From assembly GCA_039818285.1 (NCBI GenBank), contig JBCBUE010000076.1, forward strand, positions 1 through 15,917: a stretch of 15,917 bases of DNA, in the 5' to 3' direction. Of this stretch, positions 1 through 7,033 are shown one piece after another (position 1 is the first letter of the stretch; each line of letters opens with the position of its first letter). The notes under the pieces were generated by a model. The model was not told the origin of the DNA. It did no database searches and saw only the letters and a program-made list of their open reading frames with translations. Made by a program: the position numbers and the translations under genes. This stretch comes from JBCBUE01 sp039818285 (lineage in GTDB: Bacteria > Planctomycetota > Phycisphaerae > Phycisphaerales > Phycisphaeraceae).

Positions 1-369
1 CGGCTCGCCGGCGCCGATAACCAGCTTGATCCGTCGCACGCCGGTGCCCGCGGCCTGCATCGCCCGCTCGAGCCCGGTCCGCCGCAGGGCGTCCAGCTCG
101 TACAGCACCGCGCTCGAGTCGACCTCGACCCTGAGCGTCCCCCGCGACAGGCTGACCAGCCGGGTGCGCGGCCGCAGCGCCTCGGGGACGGTCGTCTCCC
201 AGACCGTCGCCGCCTTGACCAGCTGGCGGTGCGGCTTGGCGACGGTCCGGGCGAACCAGCCCTTGATGAACCCCATCGACCGATCGGCGTCGGGAAACGT
301 GCGGTGGCGGCGGACGGCGTCGATGCGTTTCTCGGCCAGCAGTTCGCGCGGCTCGGTCCGGGGGTCCAT
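1..369 (-). CDS. DciA-like (DUF721) protein, C-terminus cut by window edge
   Basis: The minus strand is open from an ATG at 369 to the window edge, giving 123 visible codons and no stop. After a basic N-terminal segment (about residues 1-50) the protein shows the DUF721 pattern: a Trp (VWETTVPEAL), then TRLVSLSRGTLRVEVDSSAV, then a helix beginning YELDALRR, and a final RRIKLVIG strand. DUF721 proteins include DciA, the widespread loader or partner of the replicative helicase DnaB, and the fold resembles a KH domain. Helicase loading is therefore a family-based inference; no helicase or dnaA gene is visible next to it. The start is supported by a TACACT box ending 6 nt upstream of the ATG and by the lack of a Shine-Dalgarno site, which suggests a leaderless mRNA. 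The gene is divergent from aroK, with 39 bp between the starts. Confidence 0.72.
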   Translation of the reverse strand, partial: MDPRTEPRELLAEKRIDAVRRHRTFPDADRSMGFIKGWFARTVAKPHRQLVKAATVWETTVPEALRPRTRLVSLSRGTLRVEVDSSAVLYELDALRRTGLERAMQAAGTGVRRIKLVIGAGEP

Positions 370-375
370 CGGGCG

Positions 376-381
376 AGTGTA
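376..381 (-). promoter_or_regulatory. Candidate -10 box of the DciA-like gene (leaderless)
   Basis: Read on the minus strand, TACACT is followed by six bases (CGCCCG) and then the ATG at 369. A start site about 7 nt after the box would fall on the A of the start codon. No convincing -35 element is visible. The same spacing is seen at aroK and fumC. Confidence 0.5.
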
Positions 382-396
382 CGCCGCCGCCGCGGC

Positions 397-402
397 TACA
401 TT
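397..402 (+). promoter_or_regulatory. Candidate -10 box of aroK (leaderless)
   Basis: TACATT, within GCTACATT, is followed by six bases (GGGCCC) and then GTG at 409, so transcription would begin at or next to the start codon. It lies 15 bp from the opposing -10 box of the DciA-like gene. No clear -35 element is visible. Confidence 0.5.
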
Positions 403-408
403 GGGCCC

Positions 409-930
409 GTGAGCGTCGTCCTCATGGGTTATCGCGGGAGCGGCAAGTCGAGCGTCGGCCGGGCGCTGGCCGATCGGCTGGGGTGGCGGTTCGTGGACCT
501 CGACGACGCGGTGCGGGAGCGCTTCGGCGGGGCGACGATCGCGACGATCTGGGCCGAGCACGGCGAGCCGGCGTTCCGGGCGGCCGAGAGCGACGCCGCC
601 GTCGAACGGCTCGGCGAGGCCGGGCTCGTGCTGGCGCTGGGCGGGGGCACGCCGATGCAGCCGGGCGCGGCGGGCGCGATCCGCGCGAGCCCCGCGCTCA
701 AGGTGTACCTGCACGCTCCGGCCGAGGTGCTGCACGACCGGATCCACGCCGACGCCGCCTCGGCGAGCGAGCGCCCCGCGTTGACCGCCAGCGGCGGCGA
801 CCTGGCGGAGGTGCGCCGCGTCCTGGCGGAGCGCGAGCCGAGGTATCGCGCTTTGGCCGACGTCGTCGTCGACACGGCGGACGCGACGACCGACGAGCTG
901 GTGGAGCGATTGGCGGCCCGGGTCGGTTAG
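409..930 (+). CDS. aroK: Shikimate kinase
   Basis: This enzyme phosphorylates shikimate at the 3-hydroxyl with ATP in the cytoplasmic route to chorismate and aromatic amino acids. From the GTG at 409 the protein is 173 aa, the normal length for a single-domain shikimate kinase. The Walker A loop GYRGSGKSS is at residues 7-15. The substrate-binding Asp is in VDLDD (about residue 32), with Arg in FRAAE (R57), the GGG of LALGGGTP (78-80), a lid Arg in ERPAL (R122) and a late Arg in PRYRALAD. Reading frame remains open to 229, but that extension would run into the divergent gene and lacks kinase features. GTG 409 gives the expected hydrophobic first strand (SVVLMG) and lies 6 nt after a -10-like box; ATG 424 is the alternative. 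There is no Shine-Dalgarno site. The TAG stop overlaps the TAA of the opposing rseP. Confidence 0.95.
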   Translation: MSVVLMGYRGSGKSSVGRALADRLGWRFVDLDDAVRERFGGATIATIWAEHGEPAFRAAESDAAVERLGEAGLVLALGGGTPMQPGAAGAIRASPALKVYLHAPAEVLHDRIHADAASASERPALTASGGDLAEVRRVLAEREPRYRALADVVVDTADATTDELVERLAARVG

Positions 931-3080
931 CCCGACAGGCCGACCAGGCGCAGGATGTCCTGGTAGGTCACGAACAGGAACAGCGAGCCAAGCACGAGCA
1001 GGCCGGCGAGGGTGGCCCACTGGATCACCTTCTCGCCGGGAGGCTTGCCGGTGAACTTCTCGATCAGCAGGTAGACGATGTGCCCGCCGTCGGTGATGGG
1101 GATCGGCAGGAAGTTCAGCACGGCGAGGTTCACGCTGATCAACGCGAGGAAGTAGAGGTACTTGGTCCACCCCTCGCGCGTGACCTGCGCCCCGACGTCG
1201 ACGATGCCCAGCGGGCCGCGCAGCTCGGTCGGGGAGACCGAGCCCTGCGTCAGTCGCAGCAGCGTGAGGTACGTCTGCTGGATGAAGCGGACGGTGTACT
1301 CAAAGCCGAGGCCCATCGCGTCGATCGGCCCGCTGGCGACGATGGGGTCGAAGCGGGGACGGAACCCGACGTCGTCGGGGACGGCCCACCGGGCGGCCAG
1401 CAGGGCGGTCACGTCGTCGTCGCTGAGCTCGATCGTGTCGGTCTCGGTCGGCGACCCCGCGAGCATCAGTTCGGCGACGATTTCGACGCGGCGCAGCGAG
1501 GCGTCGTTGGGCGATGCCTGGATCGCTTCGGCCCGTTGTTGCAGGACGCGCTGAATGTCGGCCCAGTCGCTCACGGGCTGGCCGGCGATCGACCGCAGCA
1601 GCGACCCGGCGGGCAGGTTGACCGCCGCCGCCGGCGTGCCGGGCTCGGCCTCGGCGACGCGGGTGGTGTCCAGCGACGGCAGCAGGCGCACGCCGATGCG
1701 GTTGTTGAGCTGCTTGGTGATTGGCGGCAGCTCCACGCGTTGCCCGTCGCGCCACACGGCCACCACGACGTCGCCGTCCGTTTGGCCGACGGCTTGAACG
1801 ACCTGAGCGGCCGACGGCCACGGGCGACCCGCGACCTCCATCAGCAGGTCGCCGGAGCGATCCACGGGCTCGTCGGGCTCGGCTTGGTCGTCCGACGCCA
1901 TCGGCTTGATGCCCTGCTCGGCGGCCGGCGAGTCGGGGGTGGCCAACGCGGCCGCGACGGGCGACCAGCCCAGCAACGACGCTGACGACTCCAACGAGGC
2001 CCGGTCGAGTTCCGGCGTGGCACGCTGCTCGACGGTCACGGCGCCGCCGTTGTCGTCGGCGTAGGTCACGCTGACGGGGCGGCCGGCGGATCGCTGCATG
2101 CGGTAGACGAACTCGTCGTGGCTGTCGATCGGCTCGCCGTCGAGGGCGGTGAGCCGCATGTCGGGCTTCACGCCGGCGATGGAGGCTTCGCCGCCGCGCA
2201 CGACGAACCACACCTGATTGGTCAGGGTGGGCGAGACCCCGATCGCCTTGAGGTTGCCGCCGCGGTCGGCGCTGACGCCGGCGATCCGCTCGGGTGTCAT
2301 GCGGTACGTCAGGCGCTGCGGGTCGGCGTACGGGGTGGACGAGGCGTAGTCGGGGCGTTCGACGACGAAGTCGACGGCGTCGCCGGCGGGGCTGAGGGCG
2401 GCGGCGATCTTGATGCCGGTGAGGTCGCGGACGACGTCGCCGTCGGCCTCGACGACGCGGTCGCCGGGCAGCAGGCCGAGGTAGTCGGGGTCGCCGTCGT
2501 GGCCCTGGGCGTAGGTGGTGGCCGCGGGGGTGCCGGGGATGACGCCGCCGACGATGTTCGGCGGGAAGTTCACGCCGCCGGTGAAGGCCGCGATGAAGAA
2601 GACCGCGCCGACGATGAGGTTCATGACGACGCCGGCGGAGATGACGATGGCGCGGGCGCCGACGGACTTGTTGTTGTAGGCGCGGGGGTCGTCGGAGCGG
2701 GCCTTGGGGTCCAGGTCCTCCTGGCCGAGCATCTTGACGTAGCCGCCGAGGGGGATCCAGTTGAGGCGGTACTCGGTCTCGCCCAGGCCGAGCTCGTCGA
2801 CGGCGGCGTAGAGCTCCTTGGCCGTGGCTTTCTCGGGGTCGTCGCCGCGGTCGGCGATGGCTTTGCGGGCGCGTTTCTCGTACTCGGCCTCGGTGCCGTG
2901 GAAGCGGAGGCCCAGGCCCTTGCGGTAGCAGAGGATCGCCTGGCCGAAGCCGACGGCGAACTGCGTGGTGCGGATGCCCACCGCCTTGGCGGCGAGGAAG
3001 TGCCCGAGCTCGTGCACGAACACAAGGAAGCCGAACCCGAGGATGAACAGCGGCAGCGAGATGAAAATCGGCAGGTTCAT
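927..3080 (-). CDS. rseP: Site-2 protease RseP, enlarged form with four PDZ-like repeats
   Basis: This is an intramembrane zinc metalloprotease (M50 family) that cleaves membrane-embedded substrates, classically anti-sigma factors. From ATG 3080 it has 717 aa, against roughly 450 for the E. coli protein. Membrane segment 1 carries the zinc motif HELGH at 23-27. The charged stretch between it and the IPLGGYVKMLGQED loop appears lengthened by about 45 residues. A second membrane segment follows near 145-170. Four PDZ-like modules can be recognised at about 175-240, 292-337, 375-452 and 472-540. The C-terminal membrane part holds the third zinc ligand motif NFLPIPITDGG (about 656-666). The frame also has a TTG at 3107, but ATG 3080 is placed correctly just before the first hydrophobic segment. 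It is the last gene of the rng/rne-dxr-rseP run, 37 nt after dxr. Its substrates are unknown. Confidence 0.93.
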   Translation of the reverse strand: MNLPIFISLPLFILGFGFLVFVHELGHFLAAKAVGIRTTQFAVGFGQAILCYRKGLGLRFHGTEAEYEKRARKAIADRGDDPEKATAKELYAAVDELGLGETEYRLNWIPLGGYVKMLGQEDLDPKARSDDPRAYNNKSVGARAIVISAGVVMNLIVGAVFFIAAFTGGVNFPPNIVGGVIPGTPAATTYAQGHDGDPDYLGLLPGDRVVEADGDVVRDLTGIKIAAALSPAGDAVDFVVERPDYASSTPYADPQRLTYRMTPERIAGVSADRGGNLKAIGVSPTLTNQVWFVVRGGEASIAGVKPDMRLTALDGEPIDSHDEFVYRMQRSAGRPVSVTYADDNGGAVTVEQRATPELDRASLESSASLLGWSPVAAALATPDSPAAEQGIKPMASDDQAEPDEPVDRSGDLLMEVAGRPWPSAAQVVQAVGQTDGDVVVAVWRDGQRVELPPITKQLNNRIGVRLLPSLDTTRVAEAEPGTPAAAVNLPAGSLLRSIAGQPVSDWADIQRVLQQRAEAIQASPNDASLRRVEIVAELMLAGSPTETDTIELSDDDVTALLAARWAVPDDVGFRPRFDPIVASGPIDAMGLGFEYTVRFIQQTYLTLLRLTQGSVSPTELRGPLGIVDVGAQVTREGWTKYLYFLALISVNLAVLNFLPIPITDGGHIVYLLIEKFTGKPPGEKVIQWATLAGLLVLGSLFLFVTYQDILRLVGLSG

Positions 3081-3106
3081 GAAGCGATCGATCCCCGGGG
3101 TGGTCA

Positions 3107-3112
3107 ACTCTA
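3107..3112 (-). promoter_or_regulatory. Possible -10 box upstream of rseP
   Basis: Read on the minus strand, TAGAGT within GCTAGAGT lies in the 37-nt gap after the dxr stop. It would give a leader of about 20 nt before ATG 3080. It matches the GCTAnnnT pattern seen at aroK, fumC and ptsI, but rseP probably also shares the upstream operon transcript. Confidence 0.25.
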
Positions 3113-3117
3113 GCGGT

Positions 3118-4341
3118 TTATCGACGGGCGGCGGCGGGGTCGCCAGCCACGGCGGGGCTCGGGGGAGCCGATAAGCGGTCGTCGACCCATACGCGGGCGG
3201 CCCGGTCGGCGTTCAGGACGTCGTCGATCGACAAGATCGGGCCGTGCCCCAGGGCCTCGAGAGCCCCTTCGCTGAGCTGGGCGATCTCGCCCAGCGGGAT
3301 GCGGCGGTCGAGGAAGGCGGCTACGGCGGCCTCGTTGGCGGCGTTGAAGACGGCCCCGGCCGTGCCGCCGGCCTCGATGACCTCGAACGCCAGGCGGATC
3401 GCCGGGAAGCGCTTGGGGTCGGGCGGCTCGAACGTCAGGCCGCTGAGGGTCGCCCAGTCCATCGCCTCCGAGCAGCCGGCGGCGCGGGACGGGTGCGTCA
3501 GGGCGTACTGGATCGGCGTCTTCATGTCCGGCGGGCCGAGCTGCGCGAGCACCGAGCCGTCGACATACTCGACGAACGAGTGGGCGATCGACTGCGGGTG
3601 GACGATGACCTCGAGCTTGTCGGCGGGCATGTCGAACAGCCAGTGGGCCTCGATGAGCTCGAGGGCCTTGTTAGTCATGGTGGCCGAGTCGACGGTGATC
3701 TTGGGGCCCATGTTCCAGGTGGGGTGGTCGAGGGCCTGCTCGACGGTGGCGCTGCCGATGCGGTCGGCGTCCCAGGTGCGGAACGGGCCGCCCGAGGCGG
3801 TGAGGACGAGGCGGCGGACCTCGTGGGCGGTGCGGTCGCAGGCGGCCAGGCACTGGTGGATGGCCGAGTGCTCGGAGTCGATGGGCAGCAGCTCGGCGTC
3901 GTGCCGCTGCACGGCGGGCATGACGATTTCGCCGGCGGCGACGAGGGTTTCCTTGTTGGCCAGGCCGATGCGCCAGCCGCGCTGGATGGCGGTGAGGGTG
4001 GCGGACAGGCCGGCCGACCCGACCATCGCGGCGACGAGGTCGGTGGCGTCGTCGATGGCGGCGACGAGCTGGGCGGCCGCGTCGTCGCCGGCGAACACGG
4101 TCGAGCCGGGGACCAGCTCGCGCAGCCGGTCGGCGAGGGTGGCGTCGCCGATGGCGAGGTGGCGCACGTTCCAGGTGTTGGCCTGCGCGGCGAGCTCGTC
4201 GACGCGGCGACCGGCCGCGAGACCGACGACCTCGACGTCCATCGCGTCGGTCGAGCGCAGGTGATCGAGCACGGTGAGCGTGTTGACGCCGATCGATCCG
4301 GTCGATCCGAGCAGGACGATGCGTCGGCGGTCGCCGCTCAC
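3118..4341 (-). CDS. dxr: 1-deoxy-D-xylulose 5-phosphate reductoisomerase
   Basis: This cytoplasmic enzyme converts 1-deoxy-D-xylulose 5-phosphate to 2-C-methyl-D-erythritol 4-phosphate with NADPH, the committed step of the MEP isoprenoid pathway. It has 407 aa, close to the usual length of about 400. The NADPH-binding loop GSTGSIG is at 12-18. LANKETLV lies near 127 and the metal-binding LPIDSEHSAIHQ at about 150-162. LTASGGPFR follows, and the signature from HPTWNMGPKITVDSA through MTNKALELIEAHWLF is at about 204-234. A further conserved block, HPQSIAHSFVEY, starts near 245. The acidic metal ligands (D and E of IDSEH, E of ELIEA) are present. The GTG start at 4341 is 2 nt after the rng/rne stop, with no clear ribosome site, so translation is probably coupled. 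rseP follows, an adjacency known in many bacteria. The last 20 or so residues are Ala/Pro/Arg-rich and look like a variable tail. Confidence 0.97.
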   Translation of the reverse strand: MSGDRRRIVLLGSTGSIGVNTLTVLDHLRSTDAMDVEVVGLAAGRRVDELAAQANTWNVRHLAIGDATLADRLRELVPGSTVFAGDDAAAQLVAAIDDATDLVAAMVGSAGLSATLTAIQRGWRIGLANKETLVAAGEIVMPAVQRHDAELLPIDSEHSAIHQCLAACDRTAHEVRRLVLTASGGPFRTWDADRIGSATVEQALDHPTWNMGPKITVDSATMTNKALELIEAHWLFDMPADKLEVIVHPQSIAHSFVEYVDGSVLAQLGPPDMKTPIQYALTHPSRAAGCSEAMDWATLSGLTFEPPDPKRFPAIRLAFEVIEAGGTAGAVFNAANEAAVAAFLDRRIPLGEIAQLSEGALEALGHGPILSIDDVLNADRAARVWVDDRLSAPPSPAVAGDPAAARR

Positions 4342-4343
4342 CG

Positions 4344-6830
4344 TTACGCGTCCTCCCCGGAGACCGGCTCGGTCTTGGTGCCCAGGCGGGCGTTGCCGTA
4401 GGAGCTGACGACGACGACCTCGGGCTCGGCGGGCGTGGCGTCGCCGGCGGATCGTTGACGCGAATCGCTCTCGTCGCCGGCTTGGCCCTGCGGCTTGTCG
4501 CCTTCGGCGCGGGAGCGGCGTCGGCGACGACGCTTGCGCTTGGGCTTGGCGTCCTCGGCCTGCTCGTCGGCCGGCGTGTCCTCCTCTGAGGCGACGCTCG
4601 CGGGTTCTTCGGACGCGACGGCGTCGGCGGGCTCGTCTTCGGTCTTTGTCTTGGTGCGCGAACGCGTGGCCTTCTTCTTGGGCTTCTTCTTCGCCTCGCG
4701 GGCCTTGAGCTTGGCCTCGTACTCGCGGCGGGCGATGTCGTCCCAGTCCGGCGACGGGGGCAGCAGCGGCTCTTCCTCGTCGTCTTCCTCGGCCGGGTCG
4801 GCGTCGACCGGCTCGGGGGCTTGATCGTCCGCTTCTGCGGCTTCGTCGACCGAGGTCGATTCGTCGTTGGCGTCTACGATTTCGGCGTCGGAAGACTTGC
4901 GGCGACGGCGACGACGGCGACGCTTCTTCTTGCCGCCTTCCTCGTCCGATGACTCGGCGTCGTCCTTGGCTTCGGCCGCGTCGGCGGCTTCCTTGGGCTC
5001 TTCGCTGCGCGGGGTGTCGGCGGGCTTGTCGACGCCGTCCTCATCGCGGCCCTTGCCGCGTCGGCGTCGGCGGCGCTTGGACCGCCCGCCGGGCAGGCCG
5101 GTGGGCTTGATGTCTTCGATCTCTTCGTCGATGTCGAGCTCGGAGGCCTCGGCGAGCGACTCCTTGATGGACTCGACCTCGTCGGCGGCGTCGGCCGTGT
5201 CGGCGTCCGCGTCGGGCAGCTCGGCGACCTTGACGTCGAGGAAGCTCTCGTCGGTGGTCTTGGGGATGGCGGATCGGGTGAGCAGGGCGTCGGTGTTGAC
5301 CTTGCCGCCGCGTGCGTCGGACGCGGCGACGACCACCTCGTCGACCCGCCCGCCGACGCGGACCATGACGGGCTTGCCGAACCGGCGCTCGAGCGCGACG
5401 AGCTGGTCGCGGCGGCGGTTGAGCAGCTGGAACGCGACGTCGGGGCTGACGGTGAGTTCGAGGCGGGCGACCTTGTCGCTGAGCATGACGATCTGCAGCT
5501 GCCGGATCGCGTCGAGCACGACGGACTCGGGCGTCTTGATCAGGCCCGTGCCGTTGCACATCGGGCAGTCCTGGTAGAGCGTCTTCTTCAGGCTGCCGCG
5601 CATGCGCTGGCGGGTCATCTCGAGCAGGCCGAACTGGCTGATCGGGTTGGTGCGGGTGCGGGCGCGGTCTTCCTTGAGGGTGTCGCGCATGAGTTGCTCG
5701 ACGGTGCGTCGATGCTTGCTGTTCATCATGTCGATGAAGTCGCAGACGACCACGCCGCCCAGGTCGCGGAGCTTGAGCTGCCGGCAGACCTCGACGACCG
5801 CTTCCTTGTTGGTCTCGTAGGCGTTGGTCTCGGCGTCGCGGGCGGCGCGGGACTTGCCGGAGTTGATGTCGATGGCGACGAGGGCCTCGGCCTGGTCAAA
5901 GACCAGCGACCCGCCGGAGGGCAGCGGCACCTCGCGGGCGTTGATGTCGTCGATCTGCCGCTCGATGTCGAAACGGTGGAACAGGGGGACGGGGTCGTGG
6001 TAGTACTCGAGCTGGAGGCTCGAGCGAGGCATCGAGATCGAGAAGAAGTCGCGGGCACGCTTGGCGGCCTCGACGTCGTCGATGACGACGCGGGTGATGT
6101 CCTTGGTGAAGACGTCGCGGATGGTGCGGATCAGCAGGTCGCTCTCGGCGTAGAGCTCGCCGACGCGGACCTGCTGGTGGCGTTTTTCGATGGATTTCCA
6201 GAGGCGCGAGAGGTAGGCGAGGTCGCGCTTGAGGTCGGTCTTGGTCTGCCCGATGCCGGCGGTGCGGACGATGAAGCCGAAGCCGTCGGGCGGGTCGAGC
6301 TCCTTGAGGATGTCGCGCATCTCGCGGCGGGCGTCGTCGTCGTCGACCTTGCGCGACACGCCGAGGCGGTCCATCTGCGGCATCATCACGATGAACCGGC
6401 CGGGGATCGAGAGGTAGCTGGTGACGGTCGGGCCCTTGGTGCCGATGCCTTCCTTGAGGACCTGGACCATGACCTCCTGGCCGCGCTTGAGGCATTTTTG
6501 CATGGGCGGGCGTGCGGAGCGCGGGGTCTTGGTGCCGACCTTCTCGAACTCCTCGCGGGCGTCGCCGGGGAAGTACATGGGGTGGAGGTCGGTGATGTGC
6601 AGGAAGCCGTTGCGTTCGAGGCCGAAGTCGACGAAGGCGGCCTGGATGGCGGGCTCGATGTTGGTGACGCGGCCCTTGTAGATGTTGCCGACGTGGGACT
6701 CGTCGGAGGCGCGTTCCTGATAATACTCGTCGAGCTTGCCGTTAACAGTGATTGCGATCCGGCATTCCTCGCCGGGCACGAAGTTGATGAGCATCTCTTT
6801 GACGGGTGGCTTGCTGGATTTGCTGGGCAC
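4344..6830 (-). CDS. rng: Ribonuclease E/G family endoribonuclease with long charged C-terminal tail
   Basis: This is a single-strand-specific endoribonuclease for mRNA decay and rRNA/tRNA processing. Numbered from GTG 6830 (828 aa), the catalytic half starts with the family motif KEMLINFVPGEECRIAI. An S1 RNA-binding domain (VGNIYKGRVTN to GFLHITDLH, continuing past a short insert) lies at about 47-145. The metal-binding Asp of VAIDINSG is near 321, and DFIDMMNSKHR follows near 364-372. GLLEMTRQRMR comes next, and the Zn-link motif CPMCNGTG starts near 419. The remaining 250 or so residues are predicted disordered, with acidic Asp/Glu/Ala runs broken by basic clusters near 580-597, 632-644, 711-727 and 760-774. 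Such tails act as RNA-binding and degradosome scaffolds in RNase E. The start is uncertain: ATG 6794 is the alternative, but the residues before it (VKE) resemble the family N-terminus. Neither start has a good ribosome site. I cannot decide between the names rne and rng. Confidence 0.93.
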   Translation of the reverse strand: MPSKSSKPPVKEMLINFVPGEECRIAITVNGKLDEYYQERASDESHVGNIYKGRVTNIEPAIQAAFVDFGLERNGFLHITDLHPMYFPGDAREEFEKVGTKTPRSARPPMQKCLKRGQEVMVQVLKEGIGTKGPTVTSYLSIPGRFIVMMPQMDRLGVSRKVDDDDARREMRDILKELDPPDGFGFIVRTAGIGQTKTDLKRDLAYLSRLWKSIEKRHQQVRVGELYAESDLLIRTIRDVFTKDITRVVIDDVEAAKRARDFFSISMPRSSLQLEYYHDPVPLFHRFDIERQIDDINAREVPLPSGGSLVFDQAEALVAIDINSGKSRAARDAETNAYETNKEAVVEVCRQLKLRDLGGVVVCDFIDMMNSKHRRTVEQLMRDTLKEDRARTRTNPISQFGLLEMTRQRMRGSLKKTLYQDCPMCNGTGLIKTPESVVLDAIRQLQIVMLSDKVARLELTVSPDVAFQLLNRRRDQLVALERRFGKPVMVRVGGRVDEVVVAASDARGGKVNTDALLTRSAIPKTTDESFLDVKVAELPDADADTADAADEVESIKESLAEASELDIDEEIEDIKPTGLPGGRSKRRRRRRGKGRDEDGVDKPADTPRSEEPKEAADAAEAKDDAESSDEEGGKKKRRRRRRRRKSSDAEIVDANDESTSVDEAAEADDQAPEPVDADPAEEDDEEEPLLPPSPDWDDIARREYEAKLKAREAKKKPKKKATRSRTKTKTEDEPADAVASEEPASVASEEDTPADEQAEDAKPKRKRRRRRRSRAEGDKPQGQAGDESDSRQRSAGDATPAEPEVVVVSSYGNARLGTKTEPVSGEDA

Positions 6831-7016
6831 GGGTGATCGGCCCGAAGCCGCGGGATCGGCCGCGCGGTCGGGGCGGGGAGCCACCGGTGGCGCGGTCGGT
6901 CGTGCGGCGCGGGGCCGCTCCTGGATGTCGGCGGGCCGGGGCGCTCGAGCCAGCCCGAATGGGCGTCGGCGAGCGTCGGTCGCGCCTGGTTTTCGTGGCC
7001 GAGTGATGGGGTCTGG

Positions 7017-7033
7017 GCCGCCCTGGGGGCGGC
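7017..7033 (-). terminator. Hairpin directly after ptsI
   Basis: A perfect 7-bp stem (GCCGCCC / GGGCGGC) with a 3-nt loop abuts the ptsI stop codon. No T-run follows on the minus strand, so it may be a partial terminator, a 3' stabiliser or a processing site in a longer transcript rather than a strong intrinsic terminator. Confidence 0.4.

Noticed and set aside
483..1985. 500-codon plus-strand frame crossing aroK and rseP
   Set aside because: It overlaps two well-supported genes in different frames and is Arg/Gly-rich throughout, typical of a shadow.
3081..3107. TTG start for rseP nine codons upstream
   Set aside because: The TTG lies at the edge of a -10-like box and has no ribosome site. 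ATG 3080 sits directly before the first membrane segment.
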